Shown here one piece after another: positions 46,261 to 56,055 of a DNA stretch of 64,000 nt. Origin of the DNA: Burkholderiales bacterium (lineage in GTDB: Bacteria; Pseudomonadota; Gammaproteobacteria; Burkholderiales; SG8-41); NCBI GenBank assembly GCA_020854035.1, contig JADZGE010000058.1, positions 43,001 to 107,000 on the forward strand. Direction: 5' to 3'. The first letter of the stretch is position 1, and each line of letters opens with the position of its first letter. The notes beneath the pieces are model-generated. The model did no database searches. It saw only the letters and a list, made by a program, of their open reading frames with translations, and had not been told where the DNA came from. The position numbers were made by a program, and so were the translations under genes.

Positions 46261-46973
46261 GCGTCGCGTTCCGCCCGGCGGGTGATCTCGCGCTGCTCAT
46301 CGAGTTCGAGGAGGAAATCAGCGTGCGCGTGAACTCGCGCGTGCGCATGCTCGAAGCCCTCATCCGGGAGGCACGGATCGCGGGAGTCGTCGAGACGGTG
46401 CCGGCGTTTCGCTCGCTCCTCGTGCACTACGATCCGCTGCGCGTCGATGAGGAGACGCTGCGCGCGTCGATCTCGAGCCTGCTGCCGCAAACCGGGAGCG
46501 CGAAGCCGCCGGCGTCGCGTCGCGTCGAGATCCCGTGCTGCTACGACGACCCCGAGCTTGGATTCGAACTCGCCGCGGCCGCCCGGAGCCTCGGCATGTC
46601 CGCGTCCGGGCTGGCCGAGCTGCACAGCAGCGATGCCCACCTCGTGTACTTCCTCGGGTTCGCGCCGGGACAGCCGTACCTCACCGGCACGGCGCGGCAG
46701 ATCGCGATTCCGCGCCTCGAGACTCCGCGCACGACCACTCCGGCGGGCAGCGTCGGGATCGGCGGCATCCAGTCCTGCATCTACGCCGTCGCGAGCCCCG
46801 GCGGCTTCTGGGTGCTCGGCCGCACGCCGCTGGCGATCTACGATCCGGCCGCACCCGACCCGGTCCTGCTGCGCCCGGGAGATATCGTGACGTTCAGAAG
46901 AATCGAGCGCGCCGAGTACGAGCGCATCGGCGCCGCGGTCGCCGCGCGCACCTACCGTCCCGCAATCACGTGA
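46257..46973 (+). CDS. pxpB: 5-oxoprolinase subunit PxpB (KipI-like)
   Basis: 238 residues, GTG start overlapping the upstream stop. Family motifs are RPAGDLALLIEFEEEIS, VVETVPAFRSLLVHYDP, and HLVYFLGFAPGQPYLTG followed by RLETPRTTTPAGSVGIGG with the usual GGIQ. PxpB and PxpC together form the ATP-dependent part of 5-oxoprolinase, which opens 5-oxoproline to glutamate with PxpA. The next gene's start overlaps its stop by 4 nt. No pxpA gene is in the window. Confidence 0.93.
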   Translation: MSVAFRPAGDLALLIEFEEEISVRVNSRVRMLEALIREARIAGVVETVPAFRSLLVHYDPLRVDEETLRASISSLLPQTGSAKPPASRRVEIPCCYDDPELGFELAAAARSLGMSASGLAELHSSDAHLVYFLGFAPGQPYLTGTARQIAIPRLETPRTTTPAGSVGIGGIQSCIYAVASPGGFWVLGRTPLAIYDPAAPDPVLLRPGDIVTFRRIERAEYERIGAAVAARTYRPAIT

Positions 46974-47905
46974 TCGGTATCCTCGACGCGGGCGCGCACA
47001 CGAGCGTTCAGGATCTTGGCCGGCCCGGCCAGCTCTGCTACGGCATACCGCCGTCGGGAGCGGTCGACCGCTACGCCTTCGTCCTCGCCAATCGCCTGGT
47101 CGGCAATGCCGACGGCGCGGCCGCCCTGGAATGCACCCTCCTCGGTCCCCGCTTCGAGGTGGACGCGCCGTGCGCGATGGCGGTGACCGGCGCGCCGATG
47201 CCCGTGACCGTCAACGGCTTCGAAGCCCCCGGCTGGACCACGCTGCCACTCAAGCCGGGAGATGTCGTGAAGCTCGGCTCGGCCCGCTCCGGCGTGCGGA
47301 GCTACGTCGCTTTTTCGGGCGGCGTGGATGTTCCCGTCGTGATGGGCTCGCGGTCGACCTACGTGCGGGGCAGGCTCGGCGGATTCGAGGGGCGTGCGCT
47401 GCGGAAAGGGGATCGGCTGCGGATATTCGCGGCGTGCCCGCCTCCGGCGCGGCGCATCGTCCGGCACGCGCTGCCCGACTACGAGGCCGAACCGGCGGTC
47501 CGCGTGGTCCTCGGACCCCAGGCGGATCGTTTCGCACCGGATGGCGTTGCCGCGCTGCTCGGTAACCCGTACGAGATGCTGCCCCAGTCGGATCGCATGG
47601 GCGCGCGCTTGCGCGGAGCGCGGATCGCCCACTCGCGGGGTCACGACATCATCTCGGACGGCATCGCGGCGGGCTCGATCCAGGTCCCGGGCGACTGCCA
47701 GCCCATCGTCCTTCTCGCCGACCGGCAATCCACCGGGGGCTACCCGAAGCTTGCGACGGTCTGTTCCTTCGATCTCGGGCGCGTCGCACAGGTGCGGCCC
47801 GGGCGATCGCTCCGTTTCCGCGCGGTCACCCTCGGGGAAGCGCATGAACTCTTGCGTAAGTCGTGCGCCGTACTCGCGTCCGAGTTACACGAGACTGTCC
47901 GCTGA
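46970..47905 (+). CDS. pxpC: 5-oxoprolinase subunit PxpC (KipA-like)
   Basis: 311 residues from the GTG at 46970 (VIGILDAGAHTSVQDLGRPG); the track ORF starts much earlier in the wrong context. The motif QDLGRPGQLCYGIPPSGAVD, ECTLLGPRFEV, RSYVAFSGGVDVPVVMGSRS and ISDGIAAGSIQVPGDCQPIV identify the KipA/biotin-dependent-carboxylase-like family, PxpC. It works with PxpB in the cytosol. The missing PxpA partner may be encoded elsewhere or replaced by the DUF1445 protein upstream. After it comes about 160 nt of non-coding sequence. Confidence 0.93.
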   Translation: MIGILDAGAHTSVQDLGRPGQLCYGIPPSGAVDRYAFVLANRLVGNADGAAALECTLLGPRFEVDAPCAMAVTGAPMPVTVNGFEAPGWTTLPLKPGDVVKLGSARSGVRSYVAFSGGVDVPVVMGSRSTYVRGRLGGFEGRALRKGDRLRIFAACPPPARRIVRHALPDYEAEPAVRVVLGPQADRFAPDGVAALLGNPYEMLPQSDRMGARLRGARIAHSRGHDIISDGIAAGSIQVPGDCQPIVLLADRQSTGGYPKLATVCSFDLGRVAQVRPGRSLRFRAVTLGEAHELLRKSCAVLASELHETVR

Positions 47906-48067
47906 GCGCGGGCGCCGGCCACCCGGGGCGCGGCGCCGGCGATTCGCCGGGGCGTCGCGCCACGACGATTCATTTCGTCGATCTCGAACCGCATGGCATT
48001 CAACCCATGATTCGTGGCGGGCGCAAGATGGCGAGCGGCAAGCGATCGTCAACCGTCCGCCGAACGC

Positions 48068-49048
48068 TCAGCAAAGCACCGACAGGGAAACCGGCCCCTT
48101 CGTTTCGATCGACCGCAATATCGCCTCGAGCGTGGCGACGTCGGCAAGCATGTGTTCGACGGGGATCGGGTAGGGTTGCCGGCCCGCCACGGCATCCGCG
48201 AACGCTTCGAGCTCGCAGCGCAGCGCATCGACCGGCTCGAAGCTGAGATGCCGCGGCCGGGCGCCGCAGGCGCGGAGCACCAGGTCGTTCTGCTCCAGCG
48301 CCTCGGCCGAGCCTTCCGTTCCGAACACGTGCACCCGCCAGTACTGGGGCGTGGTGCGAACCGCGCACAGCACCCCGCTCACGTCGTTCTCGAACTGGAG
48401 CAGCACGGAAACGGTATCGACCGGCTCCGGCCGCGGCGGTCGCTCGATCAGCCGGGCGTGGACCGAGCGCACCGGGCCGACCAGATTGACGAACGCATCG
48501 AGCACGTGCACGCCCGTCGCGGTCATGCCCCCGCCGGGCGACTCGGTGGCGAGCTCGCGCCAGCCCGCGTAGAAGTTGCGAGTGGTCTCGTTGCTGAAAT
48601 GCCCCTCGACGTGAAGGATTTCGCCCAGCTCGCCGCTCTCGACCACGCGCTTCAGCTCCCGCATCGACGGCCAGAATCGCTTGTCGTGTCCCAGCCCGAG
48701 CGGCACGCCGGCCGCCCCGCACGCTTCGACCGCGCGCACGGCATCGGCTCGCCTCAACGCCAGCGGCTTCTCGCAGAACACCGCCTTGCGCGCGGCCGCC
48801 GCCGCGATGATCTGTCCGGCGTGCAGCGAGTGCGGCGTGGTCAGAACGACCGCCTGAACCGCCGCGTCGGCGAGCGCGCCTTCCAGGTCGGTCGAGATCT
48901 CGAGACCGTGCCGGCCGGCGAACTCCCGCGCGGCTTCCGGCCGCCGCGCGACACAGCGAACGAAGCGCAGGCGCTCGCTCCTGCCCTGTACCGCATCGAC
49001 GATGTTTCTTCCCCATCGGCCGAGACCGACGATCGCCGCATTGATCAA
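48068..49048 (-). CDS. Gfo/Idh/MocA-family oxidoreductase
   Basis: 326 residues if read from the TTG at 49048, with GGGAG seven bases upstream, giving INAAIVGLGRWGRNIVDAVQ directly after the start. The track ORF from 49390 adds poor sequence. Rossmann loop GLGRWGRN, the sugar-acid family motif VFCEKPLALRRADAVR (EKP), DKRFWPSMREL and HVLDAFVNLVGPVRS are present. Such enzymes oxidise or reduce sugar, inositol or related hydroxyls with NAD(P). The gene stands alone and converges with pxpC. The start codon is less certain than the family. Confidence 0.87.
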   Translation of the reverse strand: MINAAIVGLGRWGRNIVDAVQGRSERLRFVRCVARRPEAAREFAGRHGLEISTDLEGALADAAVQAVVLTTPHSLHAGQIIAAAAARKAVFCEKPLALRRADAVRAVEACGAAGVPLGLGHDKRFWPSMRELKRVVESGELGEILHVEGHFSNETTRNFYAGWRELATESPGGGMTATGVHVLDAFVNLVGPVRSVHARLIERPPRPEPVDTVSVLLQFENDVSGVLCAVRTTPQYWRVHVFGTEGSAEALEQNDLVLRACGARPRHLSFEPVDALRCELEAFADAVAGRQPYPIPVEHMLADVATLEAILRSIETKGPVSLSVLC

Positions 49049-49457
49049 AGCGCGCTCCCGTGGATTGCCCGCCGCAACTATACCGCAGCCGCGCGCGGCG
49101 CCATGCAGCCGTCCCCGCCCGGGGCGTGCCGCGCCGGCAGTGGATCGCGTGCCGGCCGGGGACCTTTTCCGCGACGACAACCGCACTGGATGCCGGCTCG
49201 CATTCGCCCTGCGGCGCGGGGAGGCTACACGCAACCTGCGGACAGGGGGAGGCGGGCGCCGGGCGGACCATCCCCTGGCGGGGCGTGCGGCGGGGGTTGC
49301 GTAGCGTAACCGGGATATGTCACGCTTTGCGCCGATTGTGCCGCGAGCACGCCATGGATCGCCCGTGGCCACCCGCGCGTATGATCGCACGCCGGTAACT
49401 GCTCGTCCCCGTGCGTGGTGACACCAATGGTTGCGTCTCGACGCAGGGAGTCACGAC
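49049..49457. other. Intergenic region between divergent oxidoreductase and YceI genes
   Basis: No convincing ORF on either strand. It is GC-rich with an imperfect 17-bp palindrome GGTTGCGTAGCGTAACC at 49295-49311 (arms GGTTGCG / CGTAACC, 6 of 7 complementary), about 150 nt upstream of the YceI start. It could be an operator, but nothing else supports this. Confidence 0.4.
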
Positions 49458-50024
49458 ATGATGCACAGACCCGTTTTCCTCGCGCTACTCGGCCTCGGCG
49501 TGCCGGCCATCGCGGCGGATACTCGTTACACGCTGGACAACAGCCACACCTACCCGCGCTGGGAAGCAAGCCACTTCGGCTTCTCGACCCACCGCGGACA
49601 GTTCAACAAGACGAGCGGCAGGCTGGTGCTCGACCCGGACGCCGGCAGCGGCAGCATCGAGGTGACGGTGGAGACGGCTTCGGTCAGCACCGGCGACGCC
49701 AAGTTCGACGCGCATCTGAAGTCCGCGGATTTTTTCGACACGGCGAACCATCCCGCGATGACGTTCAAGTCGAATATGATGAAGTTCGAGGGTGGCAAGC
49801 CGGTCTCCGCGACGGGAGATTTCACCATGCTAGGCGTGACGCGGCCGGTGACGCTGCGCATCGCGCAGGTGAAGTGCGCCATGCATCCGATCGTCAAGAA
49901 GGAGGCCTGCGGCGCGGAAGTGACGGGCACCGTCAGGCGCTCGGCTCACGGCATGAAATTCGGCATCCCGGGGTTGAGCGACGACATCAAGTTGACGATC
50001 CAGGTCGAAGCCATCAAGGACTGA
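49458..50024 (+). CDS. YceI-family periplasmic protein
   Basis: 188 residues from the ATG at 49458; the track start 9 codons upstream is not a signal peptide. The signal MMHRPVFLALLGLGVPAIAA is followed by DTRYTLDNSHTYPRWEASH, FGFSTHRGQFNKTSGRLVLD, ADFFDTANHPAMTFKS, and GDFTMLGVTRPVTLRI, all features of the YceI lipocalin-like fold that binds polyisoprenoids or fatty acids. An extra pair of Cys (KCAMHPIVKKEACGAEV) is present, possibly a disulfide in the periplasm. Its stop overlaps a weak minus-strand ORF. Confidence 0.9.
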   Translation: MMHRPVFLALLGLGVPAIAADTRYTLDNSHTYPRWEASHFGFSTHRGQFNKTSGRLVLDPDAGSGSIEVTVETASVSTGDAKFDAHLKSADFFDTANHPAMTFKSNMMKFEGGKPVSATGDFTMLGVTRPVTLRIAQVKCAMHPIVKKEACGAEVTGTVRRSAHGMKFGIPGLSDDIKLTIQVEAIKD

Positions 50025-50430
50025 GATCCGCCGCGCGAGTAGACCCTTCCCTGGCTTCGTTACGGACTGCCGGTCGCCGGAGGTGGGGCCACGCGGCGCC
50101 CTCTTCGGGGTGATTCCAGTCCGCGGCAAGGGCCGGTTCGCCGAGCAGGGCGCCCGCGTCAACCTGGCCGGCCCTGTCCTCGTCGAGGATCGTGACGACC
50201 GCGCGCCGCGGCGCGGCCTCGAACAGGCGGGCCGCGAGATAGCCAACTGCCTGACCGGGGCAGTACCCTTGACGGATGGACGTGCAATCTTCAGCATTGA
50301 AGACTTCGCGTCCGCCCGCATCAACCGGAAGGATGGAACGCTCGTCGAGCCGCACCCATGTGCCACCGCCGTGCCACTCGCTGATTCCGTGCGCTGCAGG
50401 ATTGCCTTTTCCCGCCAGGTAGCGTAGCAA
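50014..50430 (-). CDS. Hypothetical protein, weak support
   Basis: A minus frame of up to 138 residues from a TTG at 50430, with no ATG in frame and no good ribosome site. It contains ARLFEAAPRRAVVTILDEDR and EPALAADWNHPEEGAAW, which look more protein-like than the other five frames here. It would overlap the YceI stop by 11 nt and diverge from the large regulator, whose start is 18 nt away. It may be real, a remnant, or chance. I do not recognise a family. Confidence 0.3.
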   Translation of the reverse strand: MLRYLAGKGNPAAHGISEWHGGGTWVRLDERSILPVDAGGREVFNAEDCTSIRQGYCPGQAVGYLAARLFEAAPRRAVVTILDEDRAGQVDAGALLGEPALAADWNHPEEGAAWPHLRRPAVRNEAREGSTRAADLSP

Positions 50431-50448
50431 GGCCGAAAGGTCACGAAC

Positions 50449-52746
50449 ATGCCGGATCCGGGCGAAAAAATGGCGAACGGGTGGGGTACTACCCTGGGCG
50501 CAAGACGGCGAACCGACGCAGTCGAACCCGCATGGGCCGCGAACGGGCACTTCGCGATTGACGCGGACCGGCGCATCGTCGAATGGGACGACGCGATGGC
50601 GCGCCTGCTCGGCATGTCGCGAGAGGAGGCGCTGGGCACCTCTTGTAACTGCGCGATCGGCGGCAAGAACGATTTCGGTCGTGACGTGTGCGGGTCGGCC
50701 TGTGCCGCCTTGCGGAGACTGGCCGCGGGGAACGTCGCCGGCACATCGCGGTTGCTCGTACGCAGGATCGACGGCCAGCGCCTTCGGCTGGCTTGTGACC
50801 TCACGACTCTTCCATCCGGCGGCGCGCTGGGGAGGCTGCATCCCGCCGACGATGCGGGGCCCGATCTCGCTCACGACCTCGCCGGCATCGCGGCGCTCGC
50901 CACGCGTGTGTCGGAGGAGCCGTTGCAGCAGGGCCTGCGCCTCACGCTCGATTTCCTGCTGCACGCGACCGCCGCCGACGCCGGCGAGGCGTTTCTCGCG
51001 GAGCCGCATGGCCGCGGCATGGTGCGCACCTGCCACCGCGGCTGCTTCGGGCGCGTGTTCGACGAGTTGCTGCGCTTCGATCCCGGCGAAGGCTTCCCCG
51101 GCCTTGTGCTCTCGCACGGCCGGCCGGTCTACACCGAGCACCTTCCGCAGGACGCGCGGTTCCTGCGCACGCACGTAAAGCAGGAAGGGTTCAGCACCTA
51201 CGTGTGCAGCCCGCTCTCCAGCCGCAGCGATACCCTCGGATGCCTCGCGCTCGCCTTCCGCCGCTCCGACATCGATCTCGAGCGCGTGCTCAATCTGCTG
51301 CGCTGGGCCGGCACACCGATGGGGCTCGCGGCCGACACGGCGCTCGCCCGGCTGCGCGACGCGGCAGGAACCCCGCTGCAGGGTGCGGGAGACGATCCAT
51401 GGCGGCGGCTGCCGCAGGCACTGCGGGCCGTGCTGCAGCAGATGGTGCGAACGAGTCGCGCCGATGGCGGCGAGCTCTACCTGCCGTGGCCGGACCTGGA
51501 GGTACGCGCGCTCGTGCCGGATGCCGCCGCCGTGCCGCGCTGCCCGACGATGAGCGCGGGCACGATCCGGCGCTGTCCGGGCTTCGACACCGGCACGAGC
51601 ACCCTCCTGCACGGCCGCCGCGTGAGCTGGCCGGCCGCGTGCCGCGGCGCTCCGCGCCCGGGTGGCGCCTGGTGCTGCATCCCGATGTCCTGCGAAGGCG
51701 AGTCGCTGGGCATGATCCGCCTGCGCTATCGCCGCCTGCGTCCGTCGCCGCCGCACGAGAACATCGCCCCGCTCGAGGGGATCGCTTCGCTCGCCGCGGA
51801 GAAACTGCGCGAGCTGCGCGGCCGGATCGCCCGGACTCCCCGCGCGGACACGGCGCTGCACGAGTGGCTGCAACGCGCGGTGGAGGTACCGGGAACGGGC
51901 ACGCCGGCGCGAGCCCCGCGGCGCGCTTTGCCCGTCCCCGGCGGCGCGCGCTGCGACGGGGCGCGCCTCGAGATCCGCTGCTTTGCTCGCCTGGAACTCA
52001 TGGTGGAGGGCGCCCGGGTCGCCCCGGCAGCAATCCGGCGCAAGCGGGTCCTGACGCTGCTCGGCATCCTGCTCACCCATCACGATCAGCCGCAATCCCG
52101 GGACGCGCTGATCGAGATGCTGTGGCCAGGCGCGGATCCGCAAGTGCGCAGCGGGCAGTTCCACGTGCTGGTCCACGAGCTGCGCAGGCTGCTCGATCCC
52201 GCAGGCCGTGCGAACGAGCACCCGTACGTGCGCAATCGGGCCGACCGTTACGCATTCGATACGCAATCGCCGTGCTGGATCGACACGCTGGAATTCCGCA
52301 CGCTGCTCGAGCTCGGGCGCAAGGCGGAAGCCGCGAACGAGCTGCAAGCCGCGATCGGGGCCTACGAGTCGGCCGCCGATCTCTATCGGGGCGACTACCT
52401 GCAGGACGAACCGTTCGCTCAGTGGTGCTGGCAGACGCGCGAGCAGTTGCGCGAGGCCTGCCTCGGCATGCTCAACCGGCTGACGGCGCTGTCGGGAAGG
52501 CTTGGACACTGGGAGAAGAGCGCGGCATGGTCGCGGCGCGCGCTGCTGCTCGACCCGTTGCGCGAGGAGATGCATCGTGCGCTGATGTACGCACTGTGGG
52601 CGGCGGGGCGGCGCGACGAGGCCGCACGGCAGTACGAGGCATGCGCACACCTGCTGCGCGAGCAGCTCGACCTCGCTCCGCTCCCCGAAACCGAGCAGCT
52701 CTTCGCGCGCATCCGCGCCGCCCCCCGGCCCGATGCCGGCCACTGA
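50449..52746 (+). CDS. Large transcriptional regulator: Cys-containing PAS-like, two GAF-like, BTAD output
   Basis: 765 residues. A PAS-like region (32-110) has HFAIDADRRIVEWDDAMARL and then four Cys, C66, C68, C81 and C85 (SCNCAIGG...DVCGSAC). Residues ~150-310 and ~325-490 look like GAF domains (LRLTLDFLLHATAADAGEAF and LPQALRAVLQQMVRTSRADG). The end is SARP-like: winged helix about 507-605 (RKRVLTLLGILLTHHDQPQSRDALIEMLWPG) and a BTAD tetratricopeptide region about 610-755 with REQLREACLGMLNRLTAL. It probably senses redox or small ligands and activates genes, but no target is obvious. Its closest neighbours are YceI and an FAD-oxidoreductase remnant. Confidence 0.82.
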   Translation: MPDPGEKMANGWGTTLGARRRTDAVEPAWAANGHFAIDADRRIVEWDDAMARLLGMSREEALGTSCNCAIGGKNDFGRDVCGSACAALRRLAAGNVAGTSRLLVRRIDGQRLRLACDLTTLPSGGALGRLHPADDAGPDLAHDLAGIAALATRVSEEPLQQGLRLTLDFLLHATAADAGEAFLAEPHGRGMVRTCHRGCFGRVFDELLRFDPGEGFPGLVLSHGRPVYTEHLPQDARFLRTHVKQEGFSTYVCSPLSSRSDTLGCLALAFRRSDIDLERVLNLLRWAGTPMGLAADTALARLRDAAGTPLQGAGDDPWRRLPQALRAVLQQMVRTSRADGGELYLPWPDLEVRALVPDAAAVPRCPTMSAGTIRRCPGFDTGTSTLLHGRRVSWPAACRGAPRPGGAWCCIPMSCEGESLGMIRLRYRRLRPSPPHENIAPLEGIASLAAEKLRELRGRIARTPRADTALHEWLQRAVEVPGTGTPARAPRRALPVPGGARCDGARLEIRCFARLELMVEGARVAPAAIRRKRVLTLLGILLTHHDQPQSRDALIEMLWPGADPQVRSGQFHVLVHELRRLLDPAGRANEHPYVRNRADRYAFDTQSPCWIDTLEFRTLLELGRKAEAANELQAAIGAYESAADLYRGDYLQDEPFAQWCWQTREQLREACLGMLNRLTALSGRLGHWEKSAAWSRRALLLDPLREEMHRALMYALWAAGRRDEAARQYEACAHLLREQLDLAPLPETEQLFARIRAAPRPDAGH

Positions 52747-52777
52747 GCGCCGCACGAAGACTCCCCCCTTCAGCCCC

Positions 52778-53064
52778 CTACGGCCACGGCGCTTGCGCGG
52801 CTCGCTCGATTTCGTGCTTCTCCCGGCAGAAGCGTGGGGACGAGGGCTCCAGGCTCACCGCAGGTGCGGGAATTCCGTGGAAATATCCGGCGCCGTAAGC
52901 ACCCGTGCCATCGCCCACCTCGATGCAGCAGAGGCCATGACCCTCGAGCCGGCGCCCGGCTTGCCGGCGATCTCCGCGGCAATGTTCTCGGCGACGACAC
53001 GGGCCTGCCCGTCGGCGAACACTCCTGCCCCGGGCACGAACATGCCGATCGGCAGTCGGATCAC
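52778..53064 (-). pseudogene. C-terminal remnant of an NAD(P)/FAD oxidoreductase (SQR/FCSD-like), frameshifted
   Basis: Two minus frames join. One reads RLPIGMFVPGAGVFADGQAR then VVAENIAAEIAGKPG. The other continues EGHGLCCIEVGDGTGAYGAG and YFHGIPAPAVSLEPSSPRF to a stop at about 52780. Together this is the C-terminal end of flavoproteins related to sulfide:quinone oxidoreductase, where GHG-C-EVGDG-AAYG is a typical late motif. A one-base shift lies near 52945-52955. No N-terminal part is seen before the aconitase stop (53173). It is a relic. Confidence 0.6.
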
Positions 53065-53172
53065 AGTGGCGCCGCCGTGTCCATTCGAAGAGCTGGTTCA
53101 GTACGCCAGAATCGCGGCCGAAGACCGAGACCGTCGGCGCTCGGCCGGAGCAGGCGTGCTCCGAGAACCCCC

Positions 53173-56001
53173 TCACGCAGGGCGAGTGCCGTCTGCCAGT
53201 TGCTCCAGAACATACGGCATGATTCCACCGGCGGAGAAGTAAGCCACCTCGATCGGCGTGTCGATCCGAAGCTGCAGCGGCACCGCTTCGCGCCGCCCGT
53301 CGCGGCGTTCGATGCGGAGCTTCGCGCTTCCACGCGGCCGCAACGCGCCGTCGAGCTCGACATCGAAGCGCTCGCTGCCATCCAGGGCGAGCGTTCTCGC
53401 GCTCACGCCTTCCCCGAGCTGGCAGGGCAGCACGCCCATGCCGATGAGGTTGACGCGGTGGATGCGCTCGAACCCGCGGGCGATCACGGCGCGTACGCCG
53501 AGGAGACGCGTGCCCTTGGCGGCCCAGTCGCGCGAGCTGCCCGAGCCGTAGTCCTGTCCCGCGATCACGACCAGCGGCACGCCCTCGGCGCGGTAGCGCT
53601 CGGCGGCGTCGTAGATGCCCATGCGCTCGCCTTCCGGCTGGTGCACGGTGACGCCGCCCTCGACACCGGGCACCATGAGGTTGTGAACGCGCACGTTGGC
53701 GAACGTGCCGCGCACCATCACCTCGTGGTTGCCGCGGCGCGCGCCGTAGCTGTTGAAGTCGGCTTCCGCCACCCCGTGTTCGAGCAGGTAGTGGCCGGCG
53801 GGCGAGGCCGGCCGGATGGCACCCGCCGGGCTGATGTGGTCGGTGGTGATCGAATCGTCGAGGATGGCGAGGGCACGCGCACCGGATACCGCGGCCGACG
53901 GCGGTTGCGCCATCGCCGCGCTGAAATACGGCGGTTCGCGGATATAGAGCGAGCCCGGCTCCCACTCGTAGAGGAGCCCGTTGCCGACGGGGATGTCGTT
54001 CCACATCGGGTTCTGGCGTGCGAAGCCGCCGTACACGCGGCGGTACTCCCGCGGATCGAAGGCACTAGCGAGGAGAGCATCGATTTCCCGCGCCGACGGC
54101 CAGAGCTCGCGCAGGAAGACATCGCGCCCGCCCGCGCTCGCCAGCGGCTCGCGCGTAAGGTCGATGTCGATGCGCCCGGCGAGGGCGAACGCGACCACCA
54201 GCGGCGGGTTCATGAGGAAGTTCGCCTTCACGCTCTGGTGAATGCGCGCCTCGAAGTTGCGGTTGCCCGACAGTACGCTGGCGACGATGAGGTCCTCGTT
54301 CACCACCGTTTCCTCGAGCTCCCGGTCGAGCGGGCCGGAGTTCCCGATGCAGGTCGTGCAGCCGAAGCCGACGAGCTGAAAGCCCAGCTGGTCCAGGTAG
54401 GGCTGCAGCCCGGTTTTCGCCAGGTACTCGCTCACCACGCGCGAGCCCGGGGCGAGCGAGGTCTTCACCCAGGGCTTGACGGTGAGCCCGCGTTCGACCG
54501 CCTTGCGCGCAAGCAGGCCCGCCGCGAGCATGACCACCGGGTTCGAAGTGTTGGTGCACGAAGTGATCGCCGCGATGACCACATCGCCGTGCTGCAGCTC
54601 GCAGGCCGCGGGACGCGCGTGCCGTGGCGCCTGCTCCCCGGGCCGGTTCGGCGTCGGCCGGTTGTTCATCATCTCGGCCTCGGTCTGCGGGTTGGTGTCC
54701 TGCGTGTGTCCCGCGGGAAGCACGTCCCCGGATTGCTCGCCGCCCCCCGGCCGCGGCGGCGGGCCGTCCCCGAGCCGCACGGCTGCGCGCCGCGTCGCCT
54801 GCGGCTTGCCGTAGCCGTCCGCGCCGTGTAGCAGGGAGAGAAACCGCTCCTTGAGCTCGCCCAGGCCGATCCGGTCCTGGGGGCGCCTGGGGCCGGCGAC
54901 CGAGGGCTCGATCGCCGCGAGATCGACGTCGATCACCTGCGAGTAGTCGCACTGGCCCTTCCCCGGCATGCCGAACAGCCCCTGCGCGCTGAAGTAGCGC
55001 CGCACGGTCTCGACCTGCTCGTCGCTGCGCCCGGTCGCCTTCAGGTAGCGGCAGGTCTCGCCGTCCACCGGGAAAAAGCCGATCGTGGCGCCGTATTCCG
55101 GCGCCATGTTGCCGAGCGTCGCGCGCTCGGAGACGGAAAGGCGCGCGGCGCCCTCGCCGTGAAACTCGACGAACTTGCCGACCACGCGCGCCTGACGCAG
55201 GACCTCGGTGATGCGCAGCACGAGATCGGTGGCGGTCGCCCCCGGTCGCAGCTCGCCGTGCAGGTGCACGCCGACAACATCGGGCAGGAGGAGGTACACC
55301 GGCTGGCCCAGCATCGCCGCCTCGGCCTCGATCCCGCCCACGCCCCAGCCGAGCACGGCGAGCCCATTCACCATCGTGGTGTGCGAGTCGGTGCCGACCA
55401 GCGTGTCCGGATACAGCACGCCGTCCTTCTCCAGCACGCCGTGCGCCAGGAACTCGAGATTCACCTGGTGGCAGATGCCGAATCCCGGCGGCACGATGCG
55501 CAACCCATCGAAGGCCTGCGCGCCCCATTTGAGGAAGCGGTAGCGCTCGTCGTTGCGCCGGAACTCCATCTCCATGTTGAGCCGCAGCGCTTGCTGCTGG
55601 CCGAAGTAATCGACCTGGACGGAGTGGTCGATGACGAGATCGACCGGCACCGCCGGCTGCACGCGCCGCACGTCGCGCCCGCGCCGGACCATCGCCCCAC
55701 GCATCGCGGCGAGATCGACGAGCAGCGGCACTCCGGTGAAGTCCTGCAGGAGCACGCGCGCCACGACGAACGGTACTTCCGCGGTGCGCGTTGCGGCCGG
55801 CTGCCATCGGGCGAGCGCCTCGATATCTCCCTCGCCGATGCGCCGGCCATCGGCGTTGCGCAGCACCGACTCGAGCACGATGCGCAGGCTGACGGGCAGC
55901 CGGGAGAGCCGCACACCGGCTTTTTTTTCGAGCAGCGGGAGCGAGTAATAGGCCACGGTCTTCCCGGACGGGAGCTCCAGACGCCGGCGCACCTCGATCA
56001 T
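53173..56001 (-). CDS. acnA: Aconitate hydratase A
   Basis: 942 residues. All key motifs are present: [58 protein letters not shown] and [12 protein letters not shown] (three cluster Cys), then [16 protein letters not shown] with catalytic Ser/Arg and [15 protein letters not shown]. It interconverts citrate and isocitrate with a [4Fe-4S] cluster. An extra Pro/Gly-rich linker (residues ~390-470) precedes the Cys motif, making it about 50 residues longer than E. coli AcnA. The gene starts 54 nt after the broken aceE, probably in one transcript. Confidence 0.96.
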   Translation of the reverse strand: MIEVRRRLELPSGKTVAYYSLPLLEKKAGVRLSRLPVSLRIVLESVLRNADGRRIGEGDIEALARWQPAATRTAEVPFVVARVLLQDFTGVPLLVDLAAMRGAMVRRGRDVRRVQPAVPVDLVIDHSVQVDYFGQQQALRLNMEMEFRRNDERYRFLKWGAQAFDGLRIVPPGFGICHQVNLEFLAHGVLEKDGVLYPDTLVGTDSHTTMVNGLAVLGWGVGGIEAEAAMLGQPVYLLLPDVVGVHLHGELRPGATATDLVLRITEVLRQARVVGKFVEFHGEGAARLSVSERATLGNMAPEYGATIGFFPVDGETCRYLKATGRSDEQVETVRRYFSAQGLFGMPGKGQCDYSQVIDVDLAAIEPSVAGPRRPQDRIGLGELKERFLSLLHGADGYGKPQATRRAAVRLGDGPPPRPGGGEQSGDVLPAGHTQDTNPQTEAEMMNNRPTPNRPGEQAPRHARPAACELQHGDVVIAAITSCTNTSNPVVMLAAGLLARKAVERGLTVKPWVKTSLAPGSRVVSEYLAKTGLQPYLDQLGFQLVGFGCTTCIGNSGPLDRELEETVVNEDLIVASVLSGNRNFEARIHQSVKANFLMNPPLVVAFALAGRIDIDLTREPLASAGGRDVFLRELWPSAREIDALLASAFDPREYRRVYGGFARQNPMWNDIPVGNGLLYEWEPGSLYIREPPYFSAAMAQPPSAAVSGARALAILDDSITTDHISPAGAIRPASPAGHYLLEHGVAEADFNSYGARRGNHEVMVRGTFANVRVHNLMVPGVEGGVTVHQPEGERMGIYDAAERYRAEGVPLVVIAGQDYGSGSSRDWAAKGTRLLGVRAVIARGFERIHRVNLIGMGVLPCQLGEGVSARTLALDGSERFDVELDGALRPRGSAKLRIERRDGRREAVPLQLRIDTPIEVAYFSAGGIMPYVLEQLADGTRPA

Positions 56002-56055
56002 GGTTCTTCCCCTTCAATGAGACAGGCTTCGGGGCTCCCGCTCCGGTCGTCCCGG

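Noticed and set aside
50014-52755. 913-residue minus-strand ORF
   Set aside because: Mostly the shadow of the plus-strand regulator at 50449-52746; Arg/Ala/His-rich with no family motif. Only its last 138 codons were kept as a weak candidate.
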